From Stieleria bergensis (GTDB lineage Bacteria > Planctomycetota > Planctomycetia > Pirellulales > Pirellulaceae): a stretch of 64,000 nt of DNA. Positions 44,104 through 54,623 of the stretch are shown piece after piece; within the stretch, counting starts at the first letter, position 1, and the number at the start of each line of letters is the position of its first letter. The position numbers were made by a program, and so were the translations under genes. The notes under the pieces are model-generated. The model was not told the DNA's origin, ran no database searches, and saw only the letters and a list, made by a program, of their open reading frames with translations. Where the stretch lies: positions 3,834,866 through 3,898,865 of the forward strand of contig CP036272.1 of the NCBI GenBank assembly GCA_007745635.1, given 5' to 3'.

Positions 44104-46500
44104 CTAATCGTCGAACAAATTCTGAATGCTGTCTGCTTGTTCCTTCTGCGTGTCTTTCTTCAACTTCTCCTGCTCGTCGATCAAGCCACGAACTAAATCA
44201 AGCAGTTCAGCATAGCTCTCTAAATCGAGCATTTTTTCAAGCACAGCATCCAATTCTAACAGAGTTTGCTCAACCGTTGCGATAGCTTCTTGAGTACGTT
44301 CAACCGCAATTTCGGGGGTGTCAATCGCCTGTTCCATGGCCAGGATCTGTTCTTTTAGCGGATTCATGCGGCCTTCAACGATCAACAACAAGGGAGCTTT
44401 CACGCCCTCGCCCAGTCGATCTTGACGGTCCTGCGAATCAATCCGATTGTTCATCAGTTCCTGAACAATCTGATCCAAGGCATTGGTGATTCCCAGCAAT
44501 TCCTCGGTCGTTTTACTGGCTTGCAGGCGATTCTGCTGAACACGCAGGCGTAGCACTTGCAGCGCTCGCTGCCTTGCCTGTTCTGCCTTGTCTTCGCCGT
44601 CTATGGATTCCTCCGGGTCGTCTGAATCGTCCAGTTCGGCGGAATCGATTTCAAACCGACCTCCTTCCAATCGTCGCAACTGGTCTCTCAGACCTCGCAA
44701 TTCGGTGATGGTTTGCTCCAATCGCGTTCGCAGTCCAAGCTCGCGGCGTTCCAACATCGCCAGCAGTTCTTGACTGGTGACGACCTCTAAACGAAACACT
44801 TCACTCCGAGACACGTGCTCGCCGTCCAAGTTGTATCCATCCTGCGCTTCCGAGACGATCGAAACGGTGTCACCGGGTATCAATGCTTCGATGACTCCCT
44901 CTTCGGCCAGTTTTTGCATGTCGAAGCTGCCACTCGAATTCCCGTCCGCGTCACCTTTTAATGGCTCGGTCAACTTTGTATCCGCAGGTCGCTGATCGGC
45001 CGCCTCGTCATCATCCGCATCAGTGGCAACCACTCTGGGGTCACGAGTGATCGTCGCGATACAGTTGAGCGTGGTGACAAGATGATCATCCGTTGCTGAG
45101 ACTTGGAACGGCAGTAAAGCCTCGGGCGTGATGGCCGACTGAATGCCTTGCAATTGCAAACGCGTTTCGGGTGACTGGTCCAGAACGGCTCCAATGGAAT
45201 ACACCAATGGGCTCTGGGTGCTGATACCGGACTGATCCGCCGGCACCAATTGGACCAGAGTGGGATGAGTCAATTGAGGAATCGTCAGCTCAACACGGGT
45301 GCGATCATCGCTGTACGTTAAGTCGTCAACGGGATACTGTTCGTTGGCGTATTCGACCACGGCGGCAACATCCCCCAGCGGAACACTGCTGGTGGCTTGT
45401 AATCGCACCGCACTGCCTTCTTCAATCCGTAAACCGGCTTGGTAGCGCGTCTCACGATCAAAGGCATCGCCATCCACTGCAGAGACTGTTTTCTCGCGCA
45501 GGTAGTCTGGATAGTTCCAGCGAACCGTCATCTCTTGAACCACAGGTGGCTCAATCGCCTCGACGCGAAAACCATCCAGTCGATCGTCTAGTCCGATGAT
45601 CGTAAACTGGAAAGACTGATTGAGATCACGCAGCGGGGGTCCATCCAACACAAAGTACTGGTAGCCATCGCGCTGCCGGCCGACTCGACGCATGTTAGCT
45701 TGTCCGGAGACTCCGTCATCGGTCTCGTAGTAAACCGTACAAACGGTTGGGACAACGGCATCATCGGCCCTGGCTTTGATCCGCAGCGTGGCACTGCTGC
45801 TAACGGGCAATCGGACAACGCCCTCTTCAAATAACTTCTGCTCAAAGCTGCCTTCCTGTTCGGCCAATAAAGCCACCGCTGGCAACTCGACGCCAACCAT
45901 TTCCAAATCAGCGCGACGCGGCCACCGCGCATCGGACAGCAAGGTCAAACGTGAAACGGCTTGCAGGAACGCAGTTGGGCTGGCGACACCAAAGACCAAA
46001 ACGATTAGCAACAGTGGGACCGCAAAGATTGCCTTCTGAATCAAGGGGTCAGAGCTGAACACCTTGCTGATGTCAACGTCTTGCGAAGCTTCTTTGGCCT
46101 GTCGATGCACTTCGTCCAGCAACTGAGGGGCAAACGAATCGCCCTGGCGATCCGCCTGACTCAACTGCACCGCGGTGATCAGACGCCCTTCCAAGTCGGG
46201 GTGCTGTCGTTCCAACAGCAGCGCCAGCGCTTCGTCAGGCATTTTGCGGGCAATCCGAGCCAGCAGCAATCGGTAAAAGACATAGCATGCAACTGCGATG
46301 ACAACGCCCAGCAAAACCCCACGAGCCGTCCGCGGCATTTCGGTCCCGCCGACCGTCACCGGGCCGTAGTCAATCAAACATCCAAGCAAAAAGCCGCCCA
46401 GCACAATCGCTGTGACCGCCAACGCAGAGTCCAGCAAAACGTACCGGCGAACCTTGGTACGCAGCGTGCTGAGCAACGATTGGAGTTGAGTATCAAGCAT
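44104..46500 (-). CDS. DUF4175-like membrane protein with long C-terminal coiled coil
   Basis: 798 residues. Three hydrophobic helices lie near the N-terminus: LLDSALAVTAIVLGGFLLGC, TARGVLLGVVIAVACYVFYR and AIFAVPLLLIVLVFGVASPT, with the motif LLLERQHPDLEGRLITAVQL between the second and third. A large periplasmic beta-rich part follows (about 200-540), then roughly 200 residues of coiled coil (ELGLRTRLEQTITELRGLRD and later) ending in SIQNLFDD. The arrangement fits DUF4175 proteins, which accompany BatA/MoxR genes. No catalytic motif. Separated from the next gene upstream by about 50 bp; part of the seven-gene operon. Confidence 0.75.
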   Translation of the reverse strand: MLDTQLQSLLSTLRTKVRRYVLLDSALAVTAIVLGGFLLGCLIDYGPVTVGGTEMPRTARGVLLGVVIAVACYVFYRLLLARIARKMPDEALALLLERQHPDLEGRLITAVQLSQADRQGDSFAPQLLDEVHRQAKEASQDVDISKVFSSDPLIQKAIFAVPLLLIVLVFGVASPTAFLQAVSRLTLLSDARWPRRADLEMVGVELPAVALLAEQEGSFEQKLFEEGVVRLPVSSSATLRIKARADDAVVPTVCTVYYETDDGVSGQANMRRVGRQRDGYQYFVLDGPPLRDLNQSFQFTIIGLDDRLDGFRVEAIEPPVVQEMTVRWNYPDYLREKTVSAVDGDAFDRETRYQAGLRIEEGSAVRLQATSSVPLGDVAAVVEYANEQYPVDDLTYSDDRTRVELTIPQLTHPTLVQLVPADQSGISTQSPLVYSIGAVLDQSPETRLQLQGIQSAITPEALLPFQVSATDDHLVTTLNCIATITRDPRVVATDADDDEAADQRPADTKLTEPLKGDADGNSSGSFDMQKLAEEGVIEALIPGDTVSIVSEAQDGYNLDGEHVSRSEVFRLEVVTSQELLAMLERRELGLRTRLEQTITELRGLRDQLRRLEGGRFEIDSAELDDSDDPEESIDGEDKAEQARQRALQVLRLRVQQNRLQASKTTEELLGITNALDQIVQELMNNRIDSQDRQDRLGEGVKAPLLLIVEGRMNPLKEQILAMEQAIDTPEIAVERTQEAIATVEQTLLELDAVLEKMLDLESYAELLDLVRGLIDEQEKLKKDTQKEQADSIQNLFDD

Positions 46501-46551
46501 GCCTGATGTTGGTTTCTAATGTTGGGAATTCAAATCGATGAAGGGAGACAA

Positions 46552-49353
46552 CTAGGCCAGTTTATGCAGCCGCCGAATCACCCATTCCATGGTCAAGATG
46601 CCCGCGATCAACCACAGGATCACGGCATTTCGACGCTCGGTAAACAAAGGATCCGGTGTGCCCGGAAGAATCGTCAATTGCGGCTGAGGAACAATGTTCT
46701 CCGTCAGCTCGTTGCTCACTTGGCGATCATCAACACCGGGATCAATTTTTAAGTAACTGCCGCCGCCGATGTCAGCAAGCGTTTGCAAATCGCCGTCATT
46801 CCGCTTCGGGCGCTCCAGCTCCATCTCAGGCAGTCCGACCTGAACATTCTGTTCCAGCACCACTTCGCTCCGTCCAGCGCCAAGTGTCAGCAGCAGCTGG
46901 TAGTTTCCGGTTTCGCGAACGATAAAGCGCCCACCGTAAGTTCCGGGCTTGTTTTCTTCCTGGACCGGCGTGAGCCGCACATCGACAATGCGACCGTTGG
47001 GCGACAACAGTTTGGCTTTAACCTCGGGCAACTCTAATGGCTCGAACTGTTCGTCCGTCAACACCGCACGCACCGAGATGGTGTCTCCGACCATGGCGCG
47101 ATTGTTATCGACCAGCATGACACCACGGTTGCTATCACGCAGCAACCGCCCTTCACTGACCCAGCGGACCAGTTTGGTGTAGTAGCTGTCAAAGTACACA
47201 TCGCTTTCACGACGCAACCGCCACATCTCGCCGCTGCCTTGGAAGAACACTCGACCGGCACCATAGAATTGGCTGGCCAAGTAAACGGGCAAACTATCCG
47301 AGATCATCGTCGTGGGATCACTGAAGTAGGCATACACCTTCGATGCAGGCTTGGCGGATTTCACTCCCACATAGTCATAGACACCACCAAAGCGATCCCA
47401 AACTTCAAAGCTGCCTCGGGCATCATCGGTCACCCACAAGAAATCTGCACGCCGAGACTCTGGCGTGAAATCCAATGGCCAAGAATCTTGACCACCCTCA
47501 CGTCCCGAACTGCTAAACAAACCACGCCCCGAAAACGTGACAGGGAAGAAGCCAGCAATCTTGCTCACTCGCGGGTCAGTCCGTAAACGCTGCCAACGCG
47601 GATGGAAGACAGGACCGGCAACGATCACCAACCCACCGGCTTGCGAGGCCAGCCAGCGATCAAGCAAATCAATGGACTCGGCGGGGATCTTTGTCCAATC
47701 GGGATCAAACATTACCACCGCATCGTATTCAAACATCTCCGCAGCCGTGTCTGGAAACTCATCCAGCAATGCGTCTGCATCTTGGCTCATCCCTTGCTGA
47801 CCCGTCTGCAGCCAGGTGTCCAAGCGAATCGACGCTTCACGATGCAGCAGGTTGCGAACGAAGCGGTATTCACGTGTCGGTCCACCGGCGACGGTCAGCA
47901 CGCGCATCTTTCGAGCAACCACTTCGTAGCGAGCATCACGAGCGTCATCGGATTCATTCTGATCCTTGGCCGGTGGAATCACTCGAATCGCCAAGTGGCG
48001 TTTCCCAACAGAGGCGGGCTGAAGTTCGAACTTGACACCGCTCAATGTGCCATCGGCAGGGATCGTGACCGTCTTGGCGTCAACGACTTCGGTGGGCAAG
48101 GTTTTGCCGCCATCCGATTCAGGAACTTCCAGTTCGTCAAGCAGCTGTACATCGAAGGTTAGCTCGCCGCCACCGGTTGCTTGCAGGACCGCACTGATGG
48201 CGAACTTGTCTTCGGGATAAACGCGTTTGGGCACATCTAGATCAACGACACGAACGTTGGTGGGCGGACGACTGCTTCCCAAGCCGACGGGGTAAACTGG
48301 AATTTCCGTGCGGCGCAAACTTCCCAGCACACTGGAGAGGTTTCGCCCGCCGTTGTTTTGCCCATCGCTTAACAGCACCAATCCAGCAAGCGTGGTCGGA
48401 TCATGAGTCGCCAACACGCCCTCGATCGCATCACCAATCCGACTCTGTGCAGCAGACGCCACCACGGCTTCTTGCCAGTCTAGGACCACCTGCTGCGGCA
48501 CCGCTTCCGGCTGGGGCTCTCCAGCAACGGGCTCCTGTTCGTCTTCCGATTCGGCGGCTTCGGTTTCAGCCATTCCCAACAGCCCGGGGAACGAACGTTC
48601 ACTCTGCACGCTGTAATCAGTGCCACACAGCGTGATCCCCAGACACCATGAAACCGCGATGATGGTGAACAAGAATCCGAGCCGGCTCTGCGAGCCTCCA
48701 GGAGACAAGGTTTGGGCAATTCCTTGAATCAGAGAGATCACCGAGGCAATCAAACACACGACTAAGGCCATGATCCCGCAGATCATCATGGTTGACAAAT
48801 CACCTGCTTTGCCGCGCTCTTGTGAACCGGATTCTGCAGCGGCGTTCTCTGCTGACTCTTGATCTGCGACCGGCAGCTGACCACTTCGCAGCAACACGGG
48901 TTCGTCGGCAGCGCCAACGCTATAGACGCTGACGCGATGCTCGCCGTCAAGGGTTTCCAACAGGTCGCTCTTGTCCAGGATTCTAGCCACCCGCTGCGAA
49001 CGGCTGATGCTGCCAACGTTATCATCCTGAGCCAACGCCATACTTTGACTGGTATCAACCAAGACGACGACTTCACTGGGCCGAACGATCTCACGCTGAG
49101 TCCGACGCTGGATGTCAAGGAAGAAAAAGACCAGCACCGCGATGCTAATCAACCGCATCAGGATCAACACGCGGCCAACGCTTGGGGGCAAATTGCCAAC
49201 ATCGCGACGATACAGTTGCACACACAGAAAGACGATCAGTGCCAGACTGCCAATCAGCGCAGCCCACAGCCACCAACCAGAGACATTGGCTAGCCCGGCG
49301 AACTCATAGACGGTCCGTGAGGAATCGATTTGCGAACTCATGGTTTCGTTCAT
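46552..49353 (-). CDS. Large membrane protein with von Willebrand A-type region (BatA/B-like)
   Basis: 933 residues. N-terminal helices WWLWAALIGSLALIVFLCVQ and VLILMRLISIAVLVFFFLDI are followed by a VWA region with the MIDAS-like VVVLVDTSQSMALAQDD. Two further helices interrupt it (MMICGIMALVVCLIASVISL and FTIIAVSWCLGITLCG), and it resumes with LAGLVLLSDGQNNGGRNLSS. Ig-like domains and a glutamine-amidotransferase-like fold (YDAVVMFDPDWTKIPAESID) come next, and a C-terminal helix (AVILWLIAGILTMEWVIRRL). The start codon overlaps the upstream gene's stop (ATGA), implying coupled translation. Works with the MoxR ATPase by family analogy. Confidence 0.82.
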   Translation of the reverse strand: MNETMSSQIDSSRTVYEFAGLANVSGWWLWAALIGSLALIVFLCVQLYRRDVGNLPPSVGRVLILMRLISIAVLVFFFLDIQRRTQREIVRPSEVVVLVDTSQSMALAQDDNVGSISRSQRVARILDKSDLLETLDGEHRVSVYSVGAADEPVLLRSGQLPVADQESAENAAAESGSQERGKAGDLSTMMICGIMALVVCLIASVISLIQGIAQTLSPGGSQSRLGFLFTIIAVSWCLGITLCGTDYSVQSERSFPGLLGMAETEAAESEDEQEPVAGEPQPEAVPQQVVLDWQEAVVASAAQSRIGDAIEGVLATHDPTTLAGLVLLSDGQNNGGRNLSSVLGSLRRTEIPVYPVGLGSSRPPTNVRVVDLDVPKRVYPEDKFAISAVLQATGGGELTFDVQLLDELEVPESDGGKTLPTEVVDAKTVTIPADGTLSGVKFELQPASVGKRHLAIRVIPPAKDQNESDDARDARYEVVARKMRVLTVAGGPTREYRFVRNLLHREASIRLDTWLQTGQQGMSQDADALLDEFPDTAAEMFEYDAVVMFDPDWTKIPAESIDLLDRWLASQAGGLVIVAGPVFHPRWQRLRTDPRVSKIAGFFPVTFSGRGLFSSSGREGGQDSWPLDFTPESRRADFLWVTDDARGSFEVWDRFGGVYDYVGVKSAKPASKVYAYFSDPTTMISDSLPVYLASQFYGAGRVFFQGSGEMWRLRRESDVYFDSYYTKLVRWVSEGRLLRDSNRGVMLVDNNRAMVGDTISVRAVLTDEQFEPLELPEVKAKLLSPNGRIVDVRLTPVQEENKPGTYGGRFIVRETGNYQLLLTLGAGRSEVVLEQNVQVGLPEMELERPKRNDGDLQTLADIGGGSYLKIDPGVDDRQVSNELTENIVPQPQLTILPGTPDPLFTERRNAVILWLIAGILTMEWVIRRLHKLA

Positions 49354-51812
49354 GACGCATCGCCTCCACCATGTGTGGCCGCCAATCCGAAGGAGACGCC
49401 AGGCGCTTCACCGCGGCCGCGATGCCGATGGATGACTCCAGCAGGACCGGCCCCCGAGGCGACGTGATAGCTCGCCCAGTATGCTAGCGCTTGTTCGGCG
49501 AATAACAGCAACGCCAGCAATAACAGTAGCAGCAAGGTCATGGATGATTTTTGAGTGGTTTGATTTTGGTCCCGCCAATCGCTGCTGGAAAAGAACTGCA
49601 CTTCCAACGGCATGAAGGCACTACGAACTTCACCCGTGTCAGCCAGGGTAAGGTCCCCCTCTCCGGATTCAATATGAATCGCCAGCGGGATCACCTCCGC
49701 ACCACCGGTGGTCTTCAGCAGTTCCCATTCAAACAGTCCGGGTTGCAGCAACGTCTCGGCTTCGGACCCATCCGCTTCACCGGCGGCAATGCGGCCAACG
49801 ACGTCAGCGACAACGCGGACGACGGTGGCACTGGATTGACCGTTGGAATCAACGATGGGTTTGGCAGCCAGTTCGGATTCCGGTCTTGGCGGGGCGAGTG
49901 CTGGAGCAGCAAGCTTAACTTCGGGAAAGTAACTCTCGTTGGAATACGTTCGCTCCAGCGGCCAGCCGATCGTCTTGGAGGTCGCAAACGCCGCGCCGCT
50001 CCACAGCCTGGCATTGGCCAGCAAGACAAAAGGGACAAAGGTTGGATCGCTTGTCCAGTTGGTCACGTCGCGGTTCAGACCAGCGAGGACCGTCACCACG
50101 ACTCCATCGCCCACCCGATGCTCGGTGACAAAAGGCAGCGAGTCCGATCGCGCCAGAGCAACGCGGTACTGAATCGCCTCGGATTCCTCGTCGCCCTCCA
50201 GCGGCGGAGCGAGGCTCCAACTGCGATCCAAGCCCACCAGGGACATGATCGAGCTGCCAGCGTTCTTCAATGCCTGAACAAACGTATCGTCATCCTCGAA
50301 CGCCAAGTCGCCTGTCTTTTTATCGTCGCTGGCGTCCAGTTCGATCACTTCGTCAAGCCGGCCGGGCAAGAGCTGACGATCACTGACAAGCAACGTTTCG
50401 TTATAACGCGCCGCGTCAACGCTCTCGCCCAGGAACCAAGCCAAGCCGCCGCCACTGCGAACGTATTCGCTCAGCACCTCGGCGGCCCCATCGGTGACCT
50501 CTGGCAAATCCACCAGATAAACGGCTCGGTAGGGTTTCAAGGTGTCTAAGGTCAGGCTGCGCAGAAACGCGGGCGGTTGGACGTCGGGAACGGCACCGAT
50601 CCGAACTTGGCCGCCGGGGTTCAGCACACTGGACAAAGCATAGGCAGCGCCTTGATCAACGTCCGAATCGATGATCAAGACACGTTCCACGTCCGTCAAC
50701 GGCAAGGTGCACACACGTTTATTGTCCAACGCCACCGCATCGCTGGGCAATTCGACCTCAATGGCGTGAGTCCCCTTTTCTGCGATATAAACCTGGAATG
50801 ACTTCGTGATCTCGGCACCGGGATCCAACGACTCAATCACGATCGCTGGCAAGGCTTCCACTTGCCCACTAAACGGTTCCAGGGCGTTGATCTCCTGGAC
50901 CGAGTCACCGTAGCGAATCACTCGCACACCAACCGCGACATTCTTGACGATGGCCGAACTGTAATTCCGAATGGTTGCATTGACGACCACCGGAACTCCG
51001 GAGACCCAAACATCCTGAACGGGCTCTAAGTTGGTCACCGCTAAGTTTCTTGACGGAGTCGCAGCACATTCGATCATATTGACCGCGTCGATCGACTCGG
51101 ACATCGCTTCGAAGGATTCGACCATTCGCTGAGGCGTGCCCCATTCGCGCTGCCGAAAATCACTCAGCACATAAACATTGGTTTGATCCGCGGCAACCGC
51201 TTCAATCAACTGAGCGGCAAGATCAGTGGCGGGCACGAGGTCACACCGGATCGGCGAGGCCGCGGTGGCCATCAAGCGTGCCAGCAAACCGTCCTCACCG
51301 GTCACCGTCTGAGCGGAAAGATCCGCGATCGCGTCACCGGATTCATTGCCTTTGGAAATCGCAAAACTGGCTTTGCTGGTCCGAATCACCGTTAGTTGGT
51401 GAAGCCCTTCACTGGCAGCGATCCGCGTTTGCAGCAAGCGCAGCGCATCGAGGGCCCGCCGATACGCCGTGGACGGATTGCCAACGACGCCTCCGCTGAC
51501 GTCGCCCATGGAATAGCTATCATCCAGAATCACGACGTGGTGTGTGCTGCGATCTCCCAGCACTCCCAGCAGTTTGTCACCTCCGGTCCAGCCGCACAGC
51601 ATTGCCACTAACAGAGCCGCCACAGCGAGTCGCGCCAACAACAGCAGAAACTGACGCAAACGCATCCAACGACGCTGCTTACGATAGCTGGACAACAGAA
51701 AGTCCATCGCTGCCCACTGTCGCTTGCGGTGGCGCAGCATGTTGATCAGGTGCACCAGTGGTGGCACCACAACAAAGGCGAAACCGGCAATTAAAGCGGG
51801 GTACAGAAACAT
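49350..51812 (-). CDS. BatA-type N-terminal membrane domain / VWA protein
   Basis: 820 residues. The N-terminus is the typical double-transmembrane BatA domain: PALIAGFAFVVVPPLVHLIN, then HRKRQWAAMDFLLSSYRKQR and FLLLLARLAVAALLVAMLCG. A VWA domain follows with VVILDDSYSMGD and VLSDFRQREWG. The rest is periplasmic, beta-rich, with a CARDB-like part (VVNATIRNYSSAIVKNVAVG), a further alpha/beta domain (YRAVYLVDLPEVTD) and a C-terminal helix (LLLLLLLALLLFAEQALAYW). It lies between the DUF58 gene (104 bp away) and the VWA gene it overlaps. Family role: envelope stress tolerance or protein assembly; unproven here. Confidence 0.84.
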   Translation of the reverse strand: MFLYPALIAGFAFVVVPPLVHLINMLRHRKRQWAAMDFLLSSYRKQRRWMRLRQFLLLLARLAVAALLVAMLCGWTGGDKLLGVLGDRSTHHVVILDDSYSMGDVSGGVVGNPSTAYRRALDALRLLQTRIAASEGLHQLTVIRTSKASFAISKGNESGDAIADLSAQTVTGEDGLLARLMATAASPIRCDLVPATDLAAQLIEAVAADQTNVYVLSDFRQREWGTPQRMVESFEAMSESIDAVNMIECAATPSRNLAVTNLEPVQDVWVSGVPVVVNATIRNYSSAIVKNVAVGVRVIRYGDSVQEINALEPFSGQVEALPAIVIESLDPGAEITKSFQVYIAEKGTHAIEVELPSDAVALDNKRVCTLPLTDVERVLIIDSDVDQGAAYALSSVLNPGGQVRIGAVPDVQPPAFLRSLTLDTLKPYRAVYLVDLPEVTDGAAEVLSEYVRSGGGLAWFLGESVDAARYNETLLVSDRQLLPGRLDEVIELDASDDKKTGDLAFEDDDTFVQALKNAGSSIMSLVGLDRSWSLAPPLEGDEESEAIQYRVALARSDSLPFVTEHRVGDGVVVTVLAGLNRDVTNWTSDPTFVPFVLLANARLWSGAAFATSKTIGWPLERTYSNESYFPEVKLAAPALAPPRPESELAAKPIVDSNGQSSATVVRVVADVVGRIAAGEADGSEAETLLQPGLFEWELLKTTGGAEVIPLAIHIESGEGDLTLADTGEVRSAFMPLEVQFFSSSDWRDQNQTTQKSSMTLLLLLLLALLLFAEQALAYWASYHVASGAGPAGVIHRHRGRGEAPGVSFGLAATHGGGDAS

Positions 51813-51916
51813 GATCCGGGTCAGGGCTCCTTCTGACGATAAACTTAAGTTTGGCTGACTGGTGACTGAATGATGGCTGAGCAGTGACGTCGTGACGGTT
51901 GTCTACTGACGGCTAA

Positions 51917-52834
51917 CTAGTGACGTAGCTTTGGCAGTGCGAGACGGTGCGACAGGAACTTCGCCAGCAGCGCATCCAGTGGCTCGCTGGTTCGCGACTG
52001 CAGGTAATCGATCGACAAGCGTCCGCAAGCTTGACGGGTTTTGTTTAGGAATTCGCCCAGTGCCTGCAAGTAACCTTCTCGCAACGCCCTAGGGTTACAG
52101 TTTAGGAAGTCTTCAGTTTCGAGGCCTTCAAAGCGGGTGGCTCCATCGAACGGAAAATCCACTTCGTCATCGTGCAGCACGTGAAACAAAGCGACATCAT
52201 GACCGCGTGAACGCAGCACGCGCATGCCGTCGACCAGCGAATCAATGCCAAGTAAATCGGAAATGATCACCACTAAACCGCGACGCGGCAGCGCTTGGCC
52301 GACCTGCTTGGCCACTTTGACCAGATCGGTTCGCCCATCGGCGCCGGTTGCTTCCAAACGGGACAGGATCCGCGCGAGCTGATGCTGATTGGCTTTGGCG
52401 GACAAAACGTCTCGCACATCGGTATCAAACGTGACCAGACCACAGGCGTCTTTTTGGCGGAGAGCAAGGTAAGCCAAAGAAGAGGCGATGGACGCAGCCC
52501 GATCGAACTTATTGGATTCGCCTTCGCCGTACGCCATGCTTGCGCTGCGATCGACCAACAGCGTCAACCGCAGATTGGTTTCCTCTTCGTACTGCTTGAT
52601 GTGCAGCCGATCCTGGCGCGCGTACACCTTCCAGTCGATGTGTCGCATTTCGTCACCGGTGTGGTATTGCCGGTGCTGCAGAAACTCAATCGACTGTCCG
52701 AAGTAGGGACTGCGGTGCATCCCTGCCAAGGAACCCTCGACCACTCGGCGAGCGATCAGCTCCAGGCGACGAATGCGCTGAGTGACTTCAGGAAGCAAAT
52801 ATTTTTTGGAATCGGGCATCGCTTGAAAGCTCAT
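51917..52834 (-). CDS. DUF58 domain protein
   Basis: 305 residues, cytoplasmic. It begins with [20 protein letters not shown], then the DUF58 signature [20 protein letters not shown] and [20 protein letters not shown], a VWA-like MIDAS in DRSAS, followed by [22 protein letters not shown]58 proteins occur next to MoxR ATPases and are thought to act with them. The 5' end overlaps the moxR-type gene by about 47 bases (or 32 with a second ATG at 52819), so the two are tightly coupled. Confidence 0.9.
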   Translation of the reverse strand: MSFQAMPDSKKYLLPEVTQRIRRLELIARRVVEGSLAGMHRSPYFGQSIEFLQHRQYHTGDEMRHIDWKVYARQDRLHIKQYEEETNLRLTLLVDRSASMAYGEGESNKFDRAASIASSLAYLALRQKDACGLVTFDTDVRDVLSAKANQHQLARILSRLEATGADGRTDLVKVAKQVGQALPRRGLVVIISDLLGIDSLVDGMRVLRSRGHDVALFHVLHDDEVDFPFDGATRFEGLETEDFLNCNPRALREGYLQALGEFLNKTRQACGRLSIDYLQSRTSEPLDALLAKFLSHRLALPKLRH

Positions 52835-53864
52835 TTTCCGTGGTCGGGGTAGCCTGGATGATGCGATCGATCACTTCGTCGCTCGTCACCCCTTCGCTTT
52901 CAGCAGCAAAGTTGACAACAACGCGGTGTCGCAACACCGGCTTGGCCAAAGCTTGAATGTCTTCCACTGCAACATGGAATCGACCTTCCAGCAGTGCCCG
53001 TGCCTTGGCTCCCAGGATCATGAACTGAACGGCCCGCGGACCGGCTCCCCAGCCGACTAACTCCTCGACAAAGTCCGGAACGCCCGCATCGCCAATTCGA
53101 GTTTGGCGAACCAGGCTCAGTGCATAGCGCACGACGTGGTCGCTGACTGGAACACGGCGGACAAGATCTTGCAGACGAATGATTTGTTCTGCGTTCAAAA
53201 CCGGTTTCACGTCTTGCACGTCGGTGCCCGTGGTGCGCCGGGCCACTTCGAATTCTTCGTCAAACGACGGATAGTTCACAAAGACTTTGAACATGAACCG
53301 GTCTTGCTGAGCTTCCGGCAACGCGTACGTGCCTTCTTGCTCGATCGGGTTCTGTGTCGCTAAGACAAAGAACGGTCCGGGCAGTTGGTGCCGCGTGCGA
53401 CCGACCGTGACTTGGCGTTCCTGCATCGCTTCCAAGAGTGACGCTTGGGTCTTGGGAGGCGTTCGGTTGATTTCGTCCGCCAAAATGATGTTGGCGAACA
53501 AAGGACCTTCCATGAAGCGAAATTCACGATGACCGCTGGCGCGATCCTCTTCCATGATGTCGGTCCCCGTCACGTCGGCGGGCATCAAGTCAGGGGTAAA
53601 CTGGATCCGCGAGAAGCTCAGGTCCAAAGTCCGCGCCAATGTGCTGATCATCAGCGTTTTCGCCAGCCCTGGCACACCTTCTAGAAGCACGTGGCCGCGC
53701 GAGAAGATCCCGATCAGGATTTCCTGAATCACCTCCTGCTGGCCGACAATAATCTTGGAGAGTTCCTCGATGATCTGTTGCTTGGCTTGTTTAAGCTGCG
53801 CGGCATCCTCTGCCGAGATCGCGGCGTCTGCCGTCGGGCTGCTGCCCGCATTTTCAACCGACAT
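52788..53864 (-). CDS. MoxR-family AAA+ ATPase
   Basis: First gene of the Bat-like operon. 358 residues from the ATG at 53864; the frame opens to 53888. AAA+ motifs: Walker [11 protein letters not shown] (62-71), Walker [13 protein letters not shown] (126-137), and the sensor-like [20 protein letters not shown]. MoxR ATPases act as chaperones that help mature VWA-containing complexes; the VWA partners are encoded directly downstream. A cytoplasmic location is expected. Confidence 0.94.
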   Translation of the reverse strand: MSVENAGSSPTADAAISAEDAAQLKQAKQQIIEELSKIIVGQQEVIQEILIGIFSRGHVLLEGVPGLAKTLMISTLARTLDLSFSRIQFTPDLMPADVTGTDIMEEDRASGHREFRFMEGPLFANIILADEINRTPPKTQASLLEAMQERQVTVGRTRHQLPGPFFVLATQNPIEQEGTYALPEAQQDRFMFKVFVNYPSFDEEFEVARRTTGTDVQDVKPVLNAEQIIRLQDLVRRVPVSDHVVRYALSLVRQTRIGDAGVPDFVEELVGWGAGPRAVQFMILGAKARALLEGRFHVAVEDIQALAKPVLRHRVVVNFAAESEGVTSDEVIDRIIQATPTTENELSSDARFQKIFAS

Positions 53865-54623
53865 AATTGCTTGTTCCCTTCCCCTCAAAGCGACTTAGTA
53901 TCGTGAGCATGTGTTGGCAAGCGAGCGTGATCCGAAATCACTGCACTCGCTTGTAGGTTCCCGTTGTATAAATCCCAAGTACCGGCAAGTGTTCCGAATG
54001 ATCGTTTCCAGTCATCCTTCCTAGCGTCAATGAAAACTTCGCAGCCTCAATGAAAAACGACTGTGGCTGGTCATCGTCCAAAATTCGCTTCACCCTAGCT
54101 CCATCAGGCAGACCGAATGGGGACTGCTCGGCACTGTGACTGCTAGGCATCACTGGCTTATCCTATCAAGCTGTACAAATCTCGGTGGCAGCGTCGCGGG
54201 AATCACAGCCCTTTTGACGCCATTTTTCTTGCCGTTGTCGATCAATGACCGCTAATTAAGGTCAATCGCCGACAGTGTCGCCGATCCGTCAGACAGACGC
54301 CGACGACGCCATTTCCGACCAACCAGCACCTCTTTCCCCCTGGCATCGACCGGGCGTCAAAGTTCTCCTGACCGGAATTGTCGCTCATCAATCATAATTG
54401 TGATGTCAACACCGCGATACATCTTCAACTGGCACATCAGTTGTTTCCACTACATTTGGCACGCTGATGGAAATGTTGATCAATCGGTGGCCGATGCGGG
54501 TTTGCTCGGCCGTGTTCACCTGATTTTCAGCGGCCAGTGACGGCTTTTACCACGGGGTTCTCAATTTGGTATCATGGGCGGGTCCCGCCTCGCTCCATCC
54601 CGCCAACCCCAGCAAGCATCCTT
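53865..54623. other. Divergent intergenic region between the Bat-like operon and the TPR/peptidase gene
   Basis: About 760 bases. One short minus-strand frame (53938-54153, 71 codons) is possible but has no recognised motif or clear ribosome site. Promoters for two large operons should lie here; I cannot place them. Confidence 0.45.

Noticed and set aside
53938..54153. 71-codon minus-strand frame
   Set aside because: No motif, no clear ribosome site and no neighbour that supports it; left as undecided non-coding DNA.
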